Source of the DNA: Acidovorax sp. 69
GTDB lineage: Bacteria; Pseudomonadota; Gammaproteobacteria; Burkholderiales; Burkholderiaceae_C
Assembly: GCF_002797445.1 (NCBI RefSeq)
Contig: NZ_PGEP01000001.1
Coordinates: 2,852,501-2,916,500, forward strand
Length of the DNA: 64,000 bases
Reading direction: 5' to 3'
Under the pieces are notes generated by a model, which worked only from the letters and a program-made list of their open reading frames with translations, ran no database searches and was not told the DNA's origin. Positions 44,693 to 53,088 of the stretch are shown here, in pieces (positions within the stretch are counted from its first letter, which is position 1; every line of letters starts with the position of its first letter). The translations under genes and the position numbers were made by a program.

Positions 44693-45631
44693 ATGACCAC
44701 TGCCCTGCCACCCGGCGCCGACCGCATCGAGCTGATGCAGACCTTCATCCGCATCGTCGAAACCGGCAGCCTCTCAGCCGCTGCCCAGCAACTGGGCACC
44801 AGCCAGCCCACCGTGAGCCGCCGCCTGCAGGCACTGGAGCGCAGCCTGGGCATCAAACTGCTGCAGCGCTCCACCCATGTGATGAAGCTCACCGAAGACG
44901 GCGAACGCTGCTTTGCCCACGCCAAGGCCCTGCTGGAAGACTGGCGCGCCATGGAAGACGACCTGCGCGGCACGGCCGACACCCCGCGCGGCACCCTGCG
45001 CGTGCTGGCGCCACACGCCTTTGGGCAAGACCAGTTCATCGCCCCGCTGATGGCCTACCTGCGCCGCTACCCCGAGGTGGATGTGGAATGGATGCTGCAC
45101 GACCGCCGCCCCAACTTCATCGCCGAAGGCATCGACTGCGCCATCCAGGTCGGCGCGGTGGACGACCCCACGGTGGTCGCGGTGCGCCTGGCCGAAGTGC
45201 CTCGCATCGTGCTGGCCGCCCCCGCCCTCATGGCCGGGCGCCCCACGCCCCAGCACGCACAAGACCTGCAACCCCTGCCCTGGCTGGCCCTGAGCACCTT
45301 CTACCGCCGCGAGGTCACGCTGACGCAAGAGCCCGGCGGCGAGGCCCACACGTTTGGCATCGCACCGCGTTTGGCCACCGACAGCCTGTACGCATTGCGC
45401 AGCGCCGCTCTGGCCGGGCTGGGGGCGTGCATTTCATCGGCATGGATCGTGGACAACGATGTGCGCCAGGGGCACTTGCTGCACCTGGTGCCCAACTGGC
45501 ATGCAGCGCCGCTGCCGGTGTACTTGGTTTATCCGTATGCGCGGTTTTATCCGGCGCGGCTACGGTTGTTTTTGGAGGCGATGCGGGGGGCGATGCCGGG
45601 GTTGGTGGGGATGCGGGCGGTGGAGGTTTGA
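44693..45631 (+). CDS. LysR-family regulator divergent from MFS gene
   Basis: 312 residues from the ATG at 44693; an upstream GTG at 44657 would add 12 unlikely residues. HTH: LMQTFIRIVETGSLSAAAQQ followed by LGTSQPTVSRRLQALE. The effector domain (FIAEGIDCAIQVGAVDDPTV) places it with the large group of LysR regulators of efflux and catabolic genes. Divergence suggests it controls the MFS gene at 43360-44595. Confidence 0.9.
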   Translation: MTTALPPGADRIELMQTFIRIVETGSLSAAAQQLGTSQPTVSRRLQALERSLGIKLLQRSTHVMKLTEDGERCFAHAKALLEDWRAMEDDLRGTADTPRGTLRVLAPHAFGQDQFIAPLMAYLRRYPEVDVEWMLHDRRPNFIAEGIDCAIQVGAVDDPTVVAVRLAEVPRIVLAAPALMAGRPTPQHAQDLQPLPWLALSTFYRREVTLTQEPGGEAHTFGIAPRLATDSLYALRSAALAGLGACISSAWIVDNDVRQGHLLHLVPNWHAAPLPVYLVYPYARFYPARLRLFLEAMRGAMPGLVGMRAVEV

Positions 45632-45798
45632 GCGGATGGCAGGCATCGGCCCATTGCGGAGGCTCCGGGCCGCCCCGCGCTGGCCGGCCGGCCGAGGGAT
45701 GAACCTATCGGGCAGGGCGTTTGGCCCATCCGTCGCGGACGGGCTGCGAGGCCTGATAGACCTCGACCGGCTGTGCCCCAGCGCTCTAGAATGTTTGC

Positions 45799-46890
45799 GT
45801 GAAGCCCCGGTTGGAACAACAGATTCGCTTCTGCAAATCGCATGACGACCTACGCATTGCCTACGCGACGATGGGTAGGGGGCCGGCGGTGGTGCGCGCG
45901 GCACACTTCCTCACGCACCTCGAATTCGATCTGCACAGCCCCGTCTGGAATCCATGGTTGCTCGAACTCAGCCGCCAGCGCTCGCTGGTTCGGTACGACG
46001 GCAGGGGCTACGGTCTGTCGGACCTGGATTCGGCGCCGCAGCAACTTGACGCCTGGGTCGCCGATCTTGAAGCCGTGGTGGACGCCGCCGGGCTGGAGCG
46101 TTTTGCGCTGCTGGGATGTTCGCAAGGCTGTGCCATTTCCATTGCCTACGCGGTGCGCCACCCGGAACGGGTCTCCTGCCTTGTGGTGCTGGGCGGATAT
46201 ACGCGCGGGCTGATGCGGCGCAACCCGACGCCGGCCGAGATCAAGGAAGCCAGGCTGCTTCTCGACCTGATCGAGATCGGATGGGGCCGCGACAACCCGG
46301 CTTTCCGCCAGGTGTTCACCTCGCAGTTCATTCCCGATGGGTCGCCAGAGCAAGTGAACTGGTTCAATGAACTGGAGCGGCTGTCTACCAGCCCCGAACA
46401 TGCGGCACGCGTCATCGCGGCGTTTGGACAGATCGACGTCACCGACTTGGCCGCCCGTGTCACCTGCCCTACGCTGGTGCTGCACGCGCGGGGAGATGCC
46501 CGCGTGCCCTTCGAGGAAGGCCGGCGCACCGCAGGACTGATTCCCGGCGCACGCTTCATTCCGCTGGACAGCCGTAACCATGCGCTGTTGGCGACCGAGC
46601 CCGCATTCGCCCAGTGCTTCCGTGAAATTCAGACCTTTCTTGAAGAGCACCAAGCGGCACCGGGCGAGCCTCTTGCGTTCCCGGACTTGAGTTCTGGCGA
46701 GCGAGCCTTGCTGGAGCTTTTGGCGCATGGCCTGGACAACTTGCAGATAGCGGCGCATCTCGGCCTGGCCGAGAAGACAGTGCGCAACAAAGTCTCTGCA
46801 ATCTTCGCCAAACTGGACGTGTCAACCCGCGCCCAGGCCATCGTCCACGCGCGAGAAGCCGGATTCGGCGCCAAGCCGCTGCCGACCTGA
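45799..46890 (+). CDS. Alpha/beta hydrolase fused to a LuxR-type HTH
   Basis: 363 residues starting at a GTG. Residues about 1-290 are an alpha/beta hydrolase: SLVRYDGRGYGLSDL, nucleophile Ser in LGCSQGCAISIAYA, Asp in LHARGDARVPF and His in DSRNHALL. The last 65 residues are a LuxR/GerE helix-turn-helix (LSSGERALLELLAHGLDNLQ, then IAAHLGLAEKTVRNKVSAIF). The whole is a one-component regulator that may bind or hydrolyse its ligand. The catalytic triad is kept. Codon choice looks somewhat less G/C-biased than the neighbours, so transfer is possible. Confidence 0.85.
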   Translation: MKPRLEQQIRFCKSHDDLRIAYATMGRGPAVVRAAHFLTHLEFDLHSPVWNPWLLELSRQRSLVRYDGRGYGLSDLDSAPQQLDAWVADLEAVVDAAGLERFALLGCSQGCAISIAYAVRHPERVSCLVVLGGYTRGLMRRNPTPAEIKEARLLLDLIEIGWGRDNPAFRQVFTSQFIPDGSPEQVNWFNELERLSTSPEHAARVIAAFGQIDVTDLAARVTCPTLVLHARGDARVPFEEGRRTAGLIPGARFIPLDSRNHALLATEPAFAQCFREIQTFLEEHQAAPGEPLAFPDLSSGERALLELLAHGLDNLQIAAHLGLAEKTVRNKVSAIFAKLDVSTRAQAIVHAREAGFGAKPLPT

Positions 46891-47028
46891 GGTGGCACAG
46901 GACGGCGGTCCCGGCCAGGGACCCATTTGCGCAAGCATCCGCCCCGAATCGGGACAACTGCCTCGCGCGCGATCGTCCCCGCTTCTATTGAATGGACTCC
47001 ATCGCATCACCCCAGCACTGGAGATCAC

Positions 47029-47187
47029 ATGTTGCCACTGACAAAACCGAATCCGATCCGCTTCACAACGGCCGGTGTGGCGCCGCGCCACCCAGGGCTA
47101 GAGCGCATGGCGAGCTGGCTGCAACGCAGATGGCAATCGGCATGCCGTCGCGCAGAGCGGCCCGACCGCGCCGTGCCCTACTACTGA
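47029..47187 (+). CDS. Small basic hypothetical protein
   Basis: 52 residues from the ATG at 47029, with GGAG six bases upstream. The sequence ends LERMASWLQRRWQSACRRAE, then RPDRAVPYY. The Arg-rich amphipathic middle and the PYY end resemble small proteins I associate with Burkholderiales, but I cannot name the family. It may be co-transcribed with the hydrolase-LuxR gene 138 bases upstream. Confidence 0.45.
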   Translation: MLPLTKPNPIRFTTAGVAPRHPGLERMASWLQRRWQSACRRAERPDRAVPYY

Positions 47188-47595
47188 CCCGCGATGCCAG
47201 ACGCCTTGCATGGTTCGGGATCGGGTCGACCTCACACGGTTTGATGGTGGCCGGGACATGGGCGTTTGTGCAGAGGCAAGAAGTTCGGCAGCATTCCCCC
47301 AAAGCGCTGGGTTCCACAGGGCCGACCCGGCGGGACAGGCCGGGCCCGGCTGCTGGGCCATGGTGGCCGCCGCCTCGGCCTTGTGCGTATTCACCATGGG
47401 CCTGTCGGTGGCCTGTTGGAGGACTTGACCGGCAGGGTTTCGGTGACATAGGCTAACGCTGGCTTGGCAAGGCTACTCAATTCCGCCACCGTTGGCGGCC
47501 TCGTACGCCGGCAACGCGGTCGCAAGAAGCCACCTCTGCACGCTGGCACCGCACAGGCCTCTGCATTTTTTGGCGTTACCAAGGAGTCACCCACC
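47188..47595 (+). other. 408-base stretch without a supportable gene
   Basis: Short plus-strand frames are present, one with a hydrophobic patch (MVAAASALCVFTMGLSVAC at about 47360-47416), but none has a start site, family match or consistent composition. It may be debris of a small membrane protein. AAGGAG at 47581-47586 belongs to the next gene. Confidence 0.4.
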
Positions 47596-48441
47596 ATGCA
47601 GACCGACCGCCACCACAAAATTGACTTTCAGGAATACGGCGGCAAGCCCGACGGTGTGAACGGTGTTGCAGGCAGCGCGCATCCGGTAGTGATGTTCGTG
47701 CCCGGCTCGTACAGCACCCCGGCGGCCTGGCGTGGCATACAGAAGCGGCTGCCGCCCCAATATCGCATGGTTGGCACCAGCCTCTGCGGCTATGGCGCAA
47801 CAACCGATTCGCGCAGCGTCGGCGATCTCGATATCGATCACGAAGTGCGTGTGTTGGAGCACGTGGCCGCGCGCATGGGCAATGGGCCGTTGCATCTGGT
47901 GGGCCATTCGTTCGGCGGCACCGTGGCGCTGGCTGCGGCCCTCTCCCGCACCGTAGAGGTTTCCAGCCTGGCATTGTTCGAGGCCAACCCGGTGACCATG
48001 ATCCGCGCAGTCGGCAACATCGATCTGTTTGAAGAAACGCGTCGCATGAGCCAGGATTTCGAGGCGGCACACCGTGCTGGCGAGCCCGATGCCGCCAGCC
48101 GCATCATCGACTTTTGGGGCGGTACCGACTCCTTTGCGGCAATGCCACTGTCGGTGCAAGACTATTGCCGATCGACCACCGATGCCAATGTGCTCGACTG
48201 GCGCACCGTGATGACGCTCGACGCTGGCCCGGCAGACTATGCCCGGCTGGCCATGCCGGTGCTCCTGGTGCGCGGCGGCCTCGCCAACCCCGCCATGGTG
48301 GCGATCACTGACGCGCTTGCGACGAGCCTGCCAAATGTCACGACCGCTGTCGTCGCCAACGCCGGCCACTTCTTGATCACATCGCACGCGGCCGAATGCG
48401 CTGATTTGCTCAGGGACTTTTTGGCGCATGCATCCCTGTAG
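47596..48441 (+). CDS. Alpha/beta hydrolase (salicylate-esterase-like family)
   Basis: 281 residues from the ATG at 47596, ten bases after AAGGAG. The hydrolase core shows VVMFVPGSYSTPAAWRGIQK, LCGYGATTD, the nucleophile Ser in LVGHSFGGTVALAAA, a late acid region and His in VVANAGHFLI. No signal peptide. Substrate unknown. It lies downstream of the hydrolase-LuxR fusion; the two hydrolases may belong to one regulatory unit, but the 705-base gap argues for separate promoters. Confidence 0.85.
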   Translation: MQTDRHHKIDFQEYGGKPDGVNGVAGSAHPVVMFVPGSYSTPAAWRGIQKRLPPQYRMVGTSLCGYGATTDSRSVGDLDIDHEVRVLEHVAARMGNGPLHLVGHSFGGTVALAAALSRTVEVSSLALFEANPVTMIRAVGNIDLFEETRRMSQDFEAAHRAGEPDAASRIIDFWGGTDSFAAMPLSVQDYCRSTTDANVLDWRTVMTLDAGPADYARLAMPVLLVRGGLANPAMVAITDALATSLPNVTTAVVANAGHFLITSHAAECADLLRDFLAHASL

Positions 48442-48588
48442 GCAAGGCTTCATTGGCGCCTTCGCAGTGCCTGCTTTCCAGCTTGTCACCACCGCCTGCC
48501 AGGACCCGCTTTGGGTCGGTAGCGGCCAATCTTCGATCAACACCCTCAAAGTCCAAAGACATGGAGCGGTATACCAACCGCTCTCATT

Positions 48589-48633
48589 TCAATAGCTTTC
48601 AGCGCTTACACATCAAGCGCTACAGCACTATTT
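48589..48633. repeat. Intergenic dyad repeat
   Basis: ATAGC (48592-48596), GCGCTT (48602-48607) and AAGCGC (48615-48620) are intact with the normal spacing; the outer right arm is changed to GCACTAT. It abuts the 3' end of the decayed ssuA remnant. Confidence 0.7.
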
Positions 48634-48636
48634 CAT

Positions 48637-48993
48637 TCAAAACAGCGTTCCCCCCTTCGTGCAGCCCCTCGCCACACCTGCGCATGCGTGATGGCCGCCA
48701 CGTCCACCCGCACGGACAAGATCCCGTCGCGGGCCGACCGGCCGGCCACGGTTTGCAGCGCCGTGATGCCAGTTGAAGCCCACACCTTCCAGCGTGCGCG
48801 ATGCCTCGAACAGTGCGCGCAGGCCACCGGCCTGGTCGCCCAGCACCAGCGATGTGGCCTGGGCTTGCTGAGCGTGTGCAACGCCGCCCGGGCCGAGCAG
48901 GCCCGACAGGCTGGTAGCCCCCAGCGACAAGGCGCCGGCCTGCTGCAGCCAGATGCGGCGGCTTGTGTGACTACTGCTGCGGTTGTCCATCAC
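48637..48993 (-). pseudogene. Truncated SsuA-like gene, 5' part only
   Basis: The first 80 codons encode a Tat-type signal (SSHTSRRIWLQQAGALSLGA) and the SsuA start LVLGDQAGGLRALFEASRTL. After about codon 82 (GVGFNWH) the reading becomes unrelated Arg/Gly-rich sequence and stops 35 codons later, beside a dyad repeat. A normal SsuA has about 310-330 residues. The ATG overlaps the ssuD stop (ATGA), so it was the second gene of an ssuD-ssuA operon before an internal deletion removed most of it. Confidence 0.72.
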
Positions 48994-50099
48994 GCCGCCT
49001 TGCGCAGGGGCTGCGCTGCGGGTTGTAGGCCATCACGCTCGGCCACCTTGGCACGCACCAGGGGCAGCAGTTCGCGGCCATATTCGATGGCGTCCACCAG
49101 CGGGTCGAAGCCCCGGATGAGGAAGGTGGTGATACCCAGGTCGTAATACTTGAGCAGAGCGTCGGCCACCTGTTCGGGCGTGCCGACGAGCGAGGTGGAG
49201 TTGGAGCGGCCACCGATCTCGCGCGCCACGGCAGTCCACAGGCGTTCGTCCACGCAGTCGCCGTTGGCGGCGTCGGCCAGCAGGCGTTGCGCGCCTTCGC
49301 TTTGCTGCGGGCCTGCGCCGCGTGCGTAGCCCTGCTGCACGCGCAAGCGGCGGGTGTCGTCCAGAATGCGGTCGGCCTTGGCCCAGGCTTCTTCTTCGGT
49401 TTGGCCCAGGATGGGGCGAAACGAGATGCTGAAGTCCACATGCCGGCCTTGCAGCGTGGCCTCGGCGCGCACGCGGCGCACCAGGTCGCCGGCCTGGGCC
49501 AGCGATTCGCCCCACAGCGCGTATACGTCGGCGTGTTTGCCTGCCACCTGCAGTGCGGGGGCAGAGGCACCACCAAAGTAGATGGGCACGCGCTGGCCGC
49601 GCACGGGCTTGACTTCCGACACGGCGCCCTTCACGCGGTAATAGGTGCCTTCATGGTCGAAGGGTTTGTCTTCGGCCCACACGCGGCGCAGGATGGCAAG
49701 GTATTCGTCCGTGCGCGCATAACGCTCGTCGTGGTTCAGAAAATCGCCATCGCGCTGCTGGTCTTCGTCCGAGCCACCGCTGATGTAGTGCACGGCCAGG
49801 CGGCCGCCCGTGTAGTGATCGAGCGTGGCGAGCTGGCGTGCAGCCAGTGTGGGCGCCACAAAGCCGGGCCGGTGGGCCAGCAAGAAGTTGATCTTGTCGG
49901 TGACCGAGGCGGCGTATGCGACGGTAAGCAGCGTGTCGGGGCTGGACGAGCTGGCGGGAACGAGGATGCGGTCAAAGCCCGCATGCTCATGCACCTGCGC
50001 AAAGGCGCGCACGTAGGCGGGGTCTACGGCGGCGCCCTTGCGGGTAATGGTTTCGGAGACTTCGTGCGGCTGGATCATGCCGATGAATTGGACGGACAT
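48990..50099 (-). CDS. ssuD: FMNH2-dependent alkanesulfonate monooxygenase SsuD
   Basis: 369 residues from the ATG at 50099, preceded by AGGAGCC. The bacterial-luciferase fold is seen in GMIQPHEVSE, AGFDRILVPASSSSPDTLLT, the flavin/sulfonate loop HRPGFVAPTLAARQLATLDH and VHYISGGSDEDQQRDGDF. SsuD splits aliphatic sulfonates into aldehyde and sulfite using reduced flavin from a partner reductase; no SsuE is visible here. Expression should be limited to sulfur starvation. Upstream lies a motif shared with the aldolase operon. Confidence 0.93.
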   Translation of the reverse strand: MSVQFIGMIQPHEVSETITRKGAAVDPAYVRAFAQVHEHAGFDRILVPASSSSPDTLLTVAYAASVTDKINFLLAHRPGFVAPTLAARQLATLDHYTGGRLAVHYISGGSDEDQQRDGDFLNHDERYARTDEYLAILRRVWAEDKPFDHEGTYYRVKGAVSEVKPVRGQRVPIYFGGASAPALQVAGKHADVYALWGESLAQAGDLVRRVRAEATLQGRHVDFSISFRPILGQTEEEAWAKADRILDDTRRLRVQQGYARGAGPQQSEGAQRLLADAANGDCVDERLWTAVAREIGGRSNSTSLVGTPEQVADALLKYYDLGITTFLIRGFDPLVDAIEYGRELLPLVRAKVAERDGLQPAAQPLRKAA

Positions 50100-50544
50100 T
50101 GCGGGCTCCTGGGGCGATGGGTAAACGGTTGAATGAATGATTGGCAGCGTCACGCGGGCGGGACTGCAGCCATGATCTGCCTGCACCCGGCGCGCGCCAA
50201 CGAAGAAAAACGCGTTTGCAAACTCGGGCTGTGCATAGGGCCTCACGGCAATGCAGCAGACGCCCACCGTGGCGCTTGAGCCCGGTTGCAAGGTAGAGTG
50301 GCAGCCTCTGGCTCTGCCTGGGCTGCTGGCCATGGCTCCAGGACCGAAAACGACCGGCGCGCTGCGGTACTTGCGCGGTGCACAAGAGATGGGCCAAGCC
50401 GAACGGCAGCAGCCGCCTGGCCAATGCCTTCAGGCCAAGCTGCGGCTGCCGCGAGGGAAATGCCGAGCCCATGGGCGCAGTTCGAAAGATGGAGGTGACC
50501 GTGTTCAGAACACGCATCCCAGTGCAACCCCAAAGGAGGTACTC
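50100..50544. other. 445-base divergent intergenic region between ssuD and the SRPBCC gene
   Basis: It holds the ssuD promoter side, with the motif GCCAACGAAGAAAAACGCGT at 50196-50215, which is 17/20 identical to the one before the aldolase operon. TGTGCATA at 50230-50237 also recurs upstream of that operon (41271-41278). The rest, GC-rich, has no gene or repeat I can support. Confidence 0.5.
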
Positions 50545-50994
50545 ATGACACAGCATTCAGATGCCACCTTGGCCACCGAGCGCGTGCTGCTTGCCAGCCC
50601 GCGCCAGGTGTTCACCGCCTTCAGCCAACCGCAACTGCTGGCCCGCTGGTGGGGGCCGGAAGGTTTCAGCAACACGTTCGAGCAATTCGATTTTCGGCCC
50701 GGGGGAAGGTGGGTGTTTGTGATGCATGGGCCGGACGGGGCGAACTACCCCAACGGGAGCCGCTTTCGCCGCATTGAGGAGGACACGCTGGTCGTGATCG
50801 ATCATGTGGTGGCACCGCTGTTCACCCTCACGGTCAGGCTGACACCCCATGGGGAGCACCATACGCACCTGGCTTGGGCCCAGGCGTTTGAAAGTGCCGC
50901 GCTGGCCGACAAGCTGCGCGCGCTGGTCGTTCCCGCCAACGAGCAGAACCTGGACCGACTGCAGACCGTGCTGAGCACATTGGGGGCAGCGTGA
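50545..50994 (+). CDS. SRPBCC/AHSA1-family protein
   Basis: 149 residues from the ATG at 50545; AAAGGAGGT five bases upstream is a near-perfect ribosome-binding site. The START-like fold shows ERVLLASPRQVFTAFSQPQL, ARWWGPEGFSNTFEQFDFRP and GGRWVFVMHGPDG. These stand-alone domains bind hydrophobic ligands; their function in bacteria is mostly unknown, and the resemblance to Hsp90 activator Aha1 is structural. The stop overlaps the next gene by four bases. Confidence 0.87.
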   Translation: MTQHSDATLATERVLLASPRQVFTAFSQPQLLARWWGPEGFSNTFEQFDFRPGGRWVFVMHGPDGANYPNGSRFRRIEEDTLVVIDHVVAPLFTLTVRLTPHGEHHTHLAWAQAFESAALADKLRALVVPANEQNLDRLQTVLSTLGAA

Positions 50995-51428
50995 CCTCCA
51001 CACGCGCCGAGACTCAACCGCCCCCTCCTGAAGGGCCGCCCGCCTCCACCCTGATCGATCAGCGCATTGCCGACCTCAACGACTGGCGCGGGCAGGCACT
51101 GGCCCGCGTGCGCCAACTCATCCACGAGGCAGCGCCCGATGTAGTGGAAGAGTGGAAGTGGAAAGGCACGCCGGTATGGTCGCTGGGCGGGATCCTGTGC
51201 ACGGGCGAGAGCTACAAGACGGCAGTGAAGCTCACCTTTCTGAAAGGTGCCTCACTGCCCGACCCGGCCCAGCTCTTCAACGCCAGTCTGGACGGCAACG
51301 CGCGGCGGGCCATCGACATCCATGAGGGCAAAACGGTGGATGCCAGCGCCTTCAAGGCACTCGTTCGCGCCGCCGTGGAGCTGAATGCGGCGCAGACCAC
51401 CGCCAGACAACTGGCTCGAACCAGGTAA
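50991..51428 (+). CDS. DUF1801-family protein
   Basis: 145 residues starting at a GTG in the GTGA overlap with the SRPBCC gene. The DUF1801 domain is marked by VRQLIHEAAPDVVEEWKWKG, PVWSLGGILCTGESYKTAVK and the FLKGASLPDP turn. Genes of this type are often paired with SRPBCC/AHSA1 genes, as here. No biochemical function is established. It is cytoplasmic. Confidence 0.85.
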   Translation: MTSTRAETQPPPPEGPPASTLIDQRIADLNDWRGQALARVRQLIHEAAPDVVEEWKWKGTPVWSLGGILCTGESYKTAVKLTFLKGASLPDPAQLFNASLDGNARRAIDIHEGKTVDASAFKALVRAAVELNAAQTTARQLARTR

Positions 51429-51543
51429 CCGGGGCAGCCCCATTCTTCCCCTGCCTGGCCAAGCCTTGCACGCCCATGCTTTGGTCGCACGCGCCGATGG
51501 CAGCCGATGCGAGGATTTTTCGGATGCATCCTTCTCCAAAAAA

Positions 51544-51559
51544 CTGTATATTTATACAG
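51544..51559. promoter_or_regulatory. LexA (SOS) box
   Basis: CTGTATATTTATACAG fits the LexA consensus CTGT-N8-ACAG, with the flanking AA and TT extending the palindrome by two each side. The TATATT inside it (51547-51552) could be the -10 element, so LexA would block it. It ends 21 bases before the start of the gene at 51581 and is the only such box I found in the window. Confidence 0.82.
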
Positions 51560-51580
51560 TTATCTACCCAGGAGAAAACC

Positions 51581-51889
51581 ATGGACACCATCGAAGCCAC
51601 CTACACCGTTACCCTGCACGACTACCCTGAAGAACTGCCAGCCCAGCAACAATCCGCCGCCGAAAAACGCTATGCCCGGGAGCTTGAAAAGCAGCTGGGC
51701 GGCCCAGAACAGGTGGTGGCCGCGCTGGACACCCTGTCCAGCCTGGAAGAGTCCCCGCCCGAAATTGTCTCTCCCGGCGACCTCAGCCTGCTCAAGCACT
51801 GGGGTCGAGCCAATGCGGCGGCCAAACAGGCGGGTTTTCGGGACCTGGGTGAGGCGGATGGCGCGTACTTTGAGGTGCAAATCGCCTGA
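51581..51889 (+). CDS. Small protein of unknown function under a LexA box
   Basis: 102 residues from the ATG at 51581, preceded by AGGAGAAAACC. It is acidic and Glu-rich with no cysteine, signal or membrane segment: TYTVTLHDYPEELPAQQQSA, KRYARELEKQLGGPEQVVAA, LLKHWGRANAAAKQAGFRDL. The second half reads like two helices with a Gly-rich turn. I know no family. The LexA box 21 bases upstream is strong evidence that it is induced by DNA damage. A toxin, an inhibitor of division or a repair accessory factor are all possible. Confidence 0.72.
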   Translation: MDTIEATYTVTLHDYPEELPAQQQSAAEKRYARELEKQLGGPEQVVAALDTLSSLEESPPEIVSPGDLSLLKHWGRANAAAKQAGFRDLGEADGAYFEVQIA

Positions 51890-52213
51890 ACAGAGGCCAT
51901 GTGTGGCCGGGCGTGCGCTGGCATCCACTCTCATGGCTGGCGGCGTACTGGCCGGAATGGCCGTGGGCCACGGTTGCGGGCCCTGAATACCAACCACGTC
52001 CGCTAACAAAACCGCCGATCCGGGACAAGTCGGCCCCCCTCGGGCCGCCTGTGCAGACACTCTCAGATAAAACCCGCCGCAGCGAATTTATTTTCGATGT
52101 AGCAAGCCTCCAGAATGCCCTCAGGCCAGGCTGTGGAGAATCTGGCAAACGCCCCGAAGTTCATCCAACCCAGACCCGGATTGTGAGGGCGCCAACCCAC
52201 AGGCAGGACATGA
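51890..52213. other. 324-base stretch without a supportable gene
   Basis: No coding frame with a family match, no hairpin with a T run and no member of either repeat family was seen. A short AT-rich patch near 52080-52105 could be a promoter for the phosphatase gene. Confidence 0.4.
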
Positions 52214-52753
52214 ATGAAGACAGCACCTATGCAAGAACTACTCGCCAGCAGGTTGCCATCGGGCGGACAGATTTCCGTGTTGATGGTGTGCATGGGCAAC
52301 ATCTGTCGCAGCCCCACAGCACAGGGTGTGCTGGAGAAGATGGTGGCCGATGCGGGCTTGTCCGGCCGCATCCATGTGGACTCCGCCGGCACCCACGGCT
52401 ACCACGTGGGCGAGCCTCCCGACGAACGTGCCCAGGCGCACGCCGCACGGCGGGGCTATGACCTCTCGGCGCAGCGCGCACGCACACTCACCCGGAGCGA
52501 CTTCACCGACCACGACCTGTTGCTGGTAATGGACGACAACAACGAACACGCCGCCCGCGCGCTGTGCCCGCCGGGCAGCAAAGCCCGGTTGCACCGGCTT
52601 GCAGACTTCTGCACCACCCTGCAGGCCCATGAGGTGCCCGACCCGTACTACGGCGGCAAGGATGGTTTCGAGCATGTGCTGGACGTGGTGGAAGACGCCT
52701 GCCGGGGCGTGCTTCAGCGCCTGCAGCTCCAACCGCAGACACCGGCCCGCTGA
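52214..52753 (+). CDS. Low-molecular-weight protein-tyrosine phosphatase
   Basis: 179 residues. The P-loop CMGNICR (C26 to R32) with following Ser is the CX5R(S/T) active site, and the general acid is D143 in the DPYYGG loop. The fold of about 155 residues is complete, with a 20-residue N-terminal extension. Such enzymes dephosphorylate Tyr kinases of capsule synthesis or other proteins; no kinase or exopolysaccharide gene is near, so the target is unknown. The start ATG at 52214 and one at 52229 are both possible. Confidence 0.9.
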   Translation: MKTAPMQELLASRLPSGGQISVLMVCMGNICRSPTAQGVLEKMVADAGLSGRIHVDSAGTHGYHVGEPPDERAQAHAARRGYDLSAQRARTLTRSDFTDHDLLLVMDDNNEHAARALCPPGSKARLHRLADFCTTLQAHEVPDPYYGGKDGFEHVLDVVEDACRGVLQRLQLQPQTPAR

Positions 52754-53088
52754 ACCGTCCCAGGATGGGTCAGGATTCGGCGAGCGGCATGACAACCCGC
52801 GCCGCCGGCAATGACACCGCACAACCCCTGTCCACCTGGCTCGACCAGCCCATCGCCAATTCCAGTCGCTGATGGGAAGCCCTGGCCTGGAATGCACTTG
52901 CAGCCAAGCCCACCAAGGAGGGCGCTGCACGCAGCAGTTAGCTATGTTTTCAAGAGCAAACTCTGTTGATTCCACTGGCGCATGAGGCACTATTGGCTTG
53001 AAATCCGCCGTCCGATCCGGCACGGAAGGTGCCAAAACGGTCGGGCAACCCCACCTCGCTGCCTAGCACCGTGCCCCGGCCGACCACA
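52754..53088. other. 335-base convergent gap
   Basis: It lies between the phosphatase gene and the convergent Bug-protein gene. I see no gene, no clear terminator hairpin and no repeat-family member; one somewhat AT-rich patch is at about 52935-52970. Confidence 0.4.

Noticed and set aside
47210..47428. 72-codon frame with a hydrophobic patch
   Set aside because: There is one membrane-like stretch but no start signal or consistent composition. I describe it only as possible debris.
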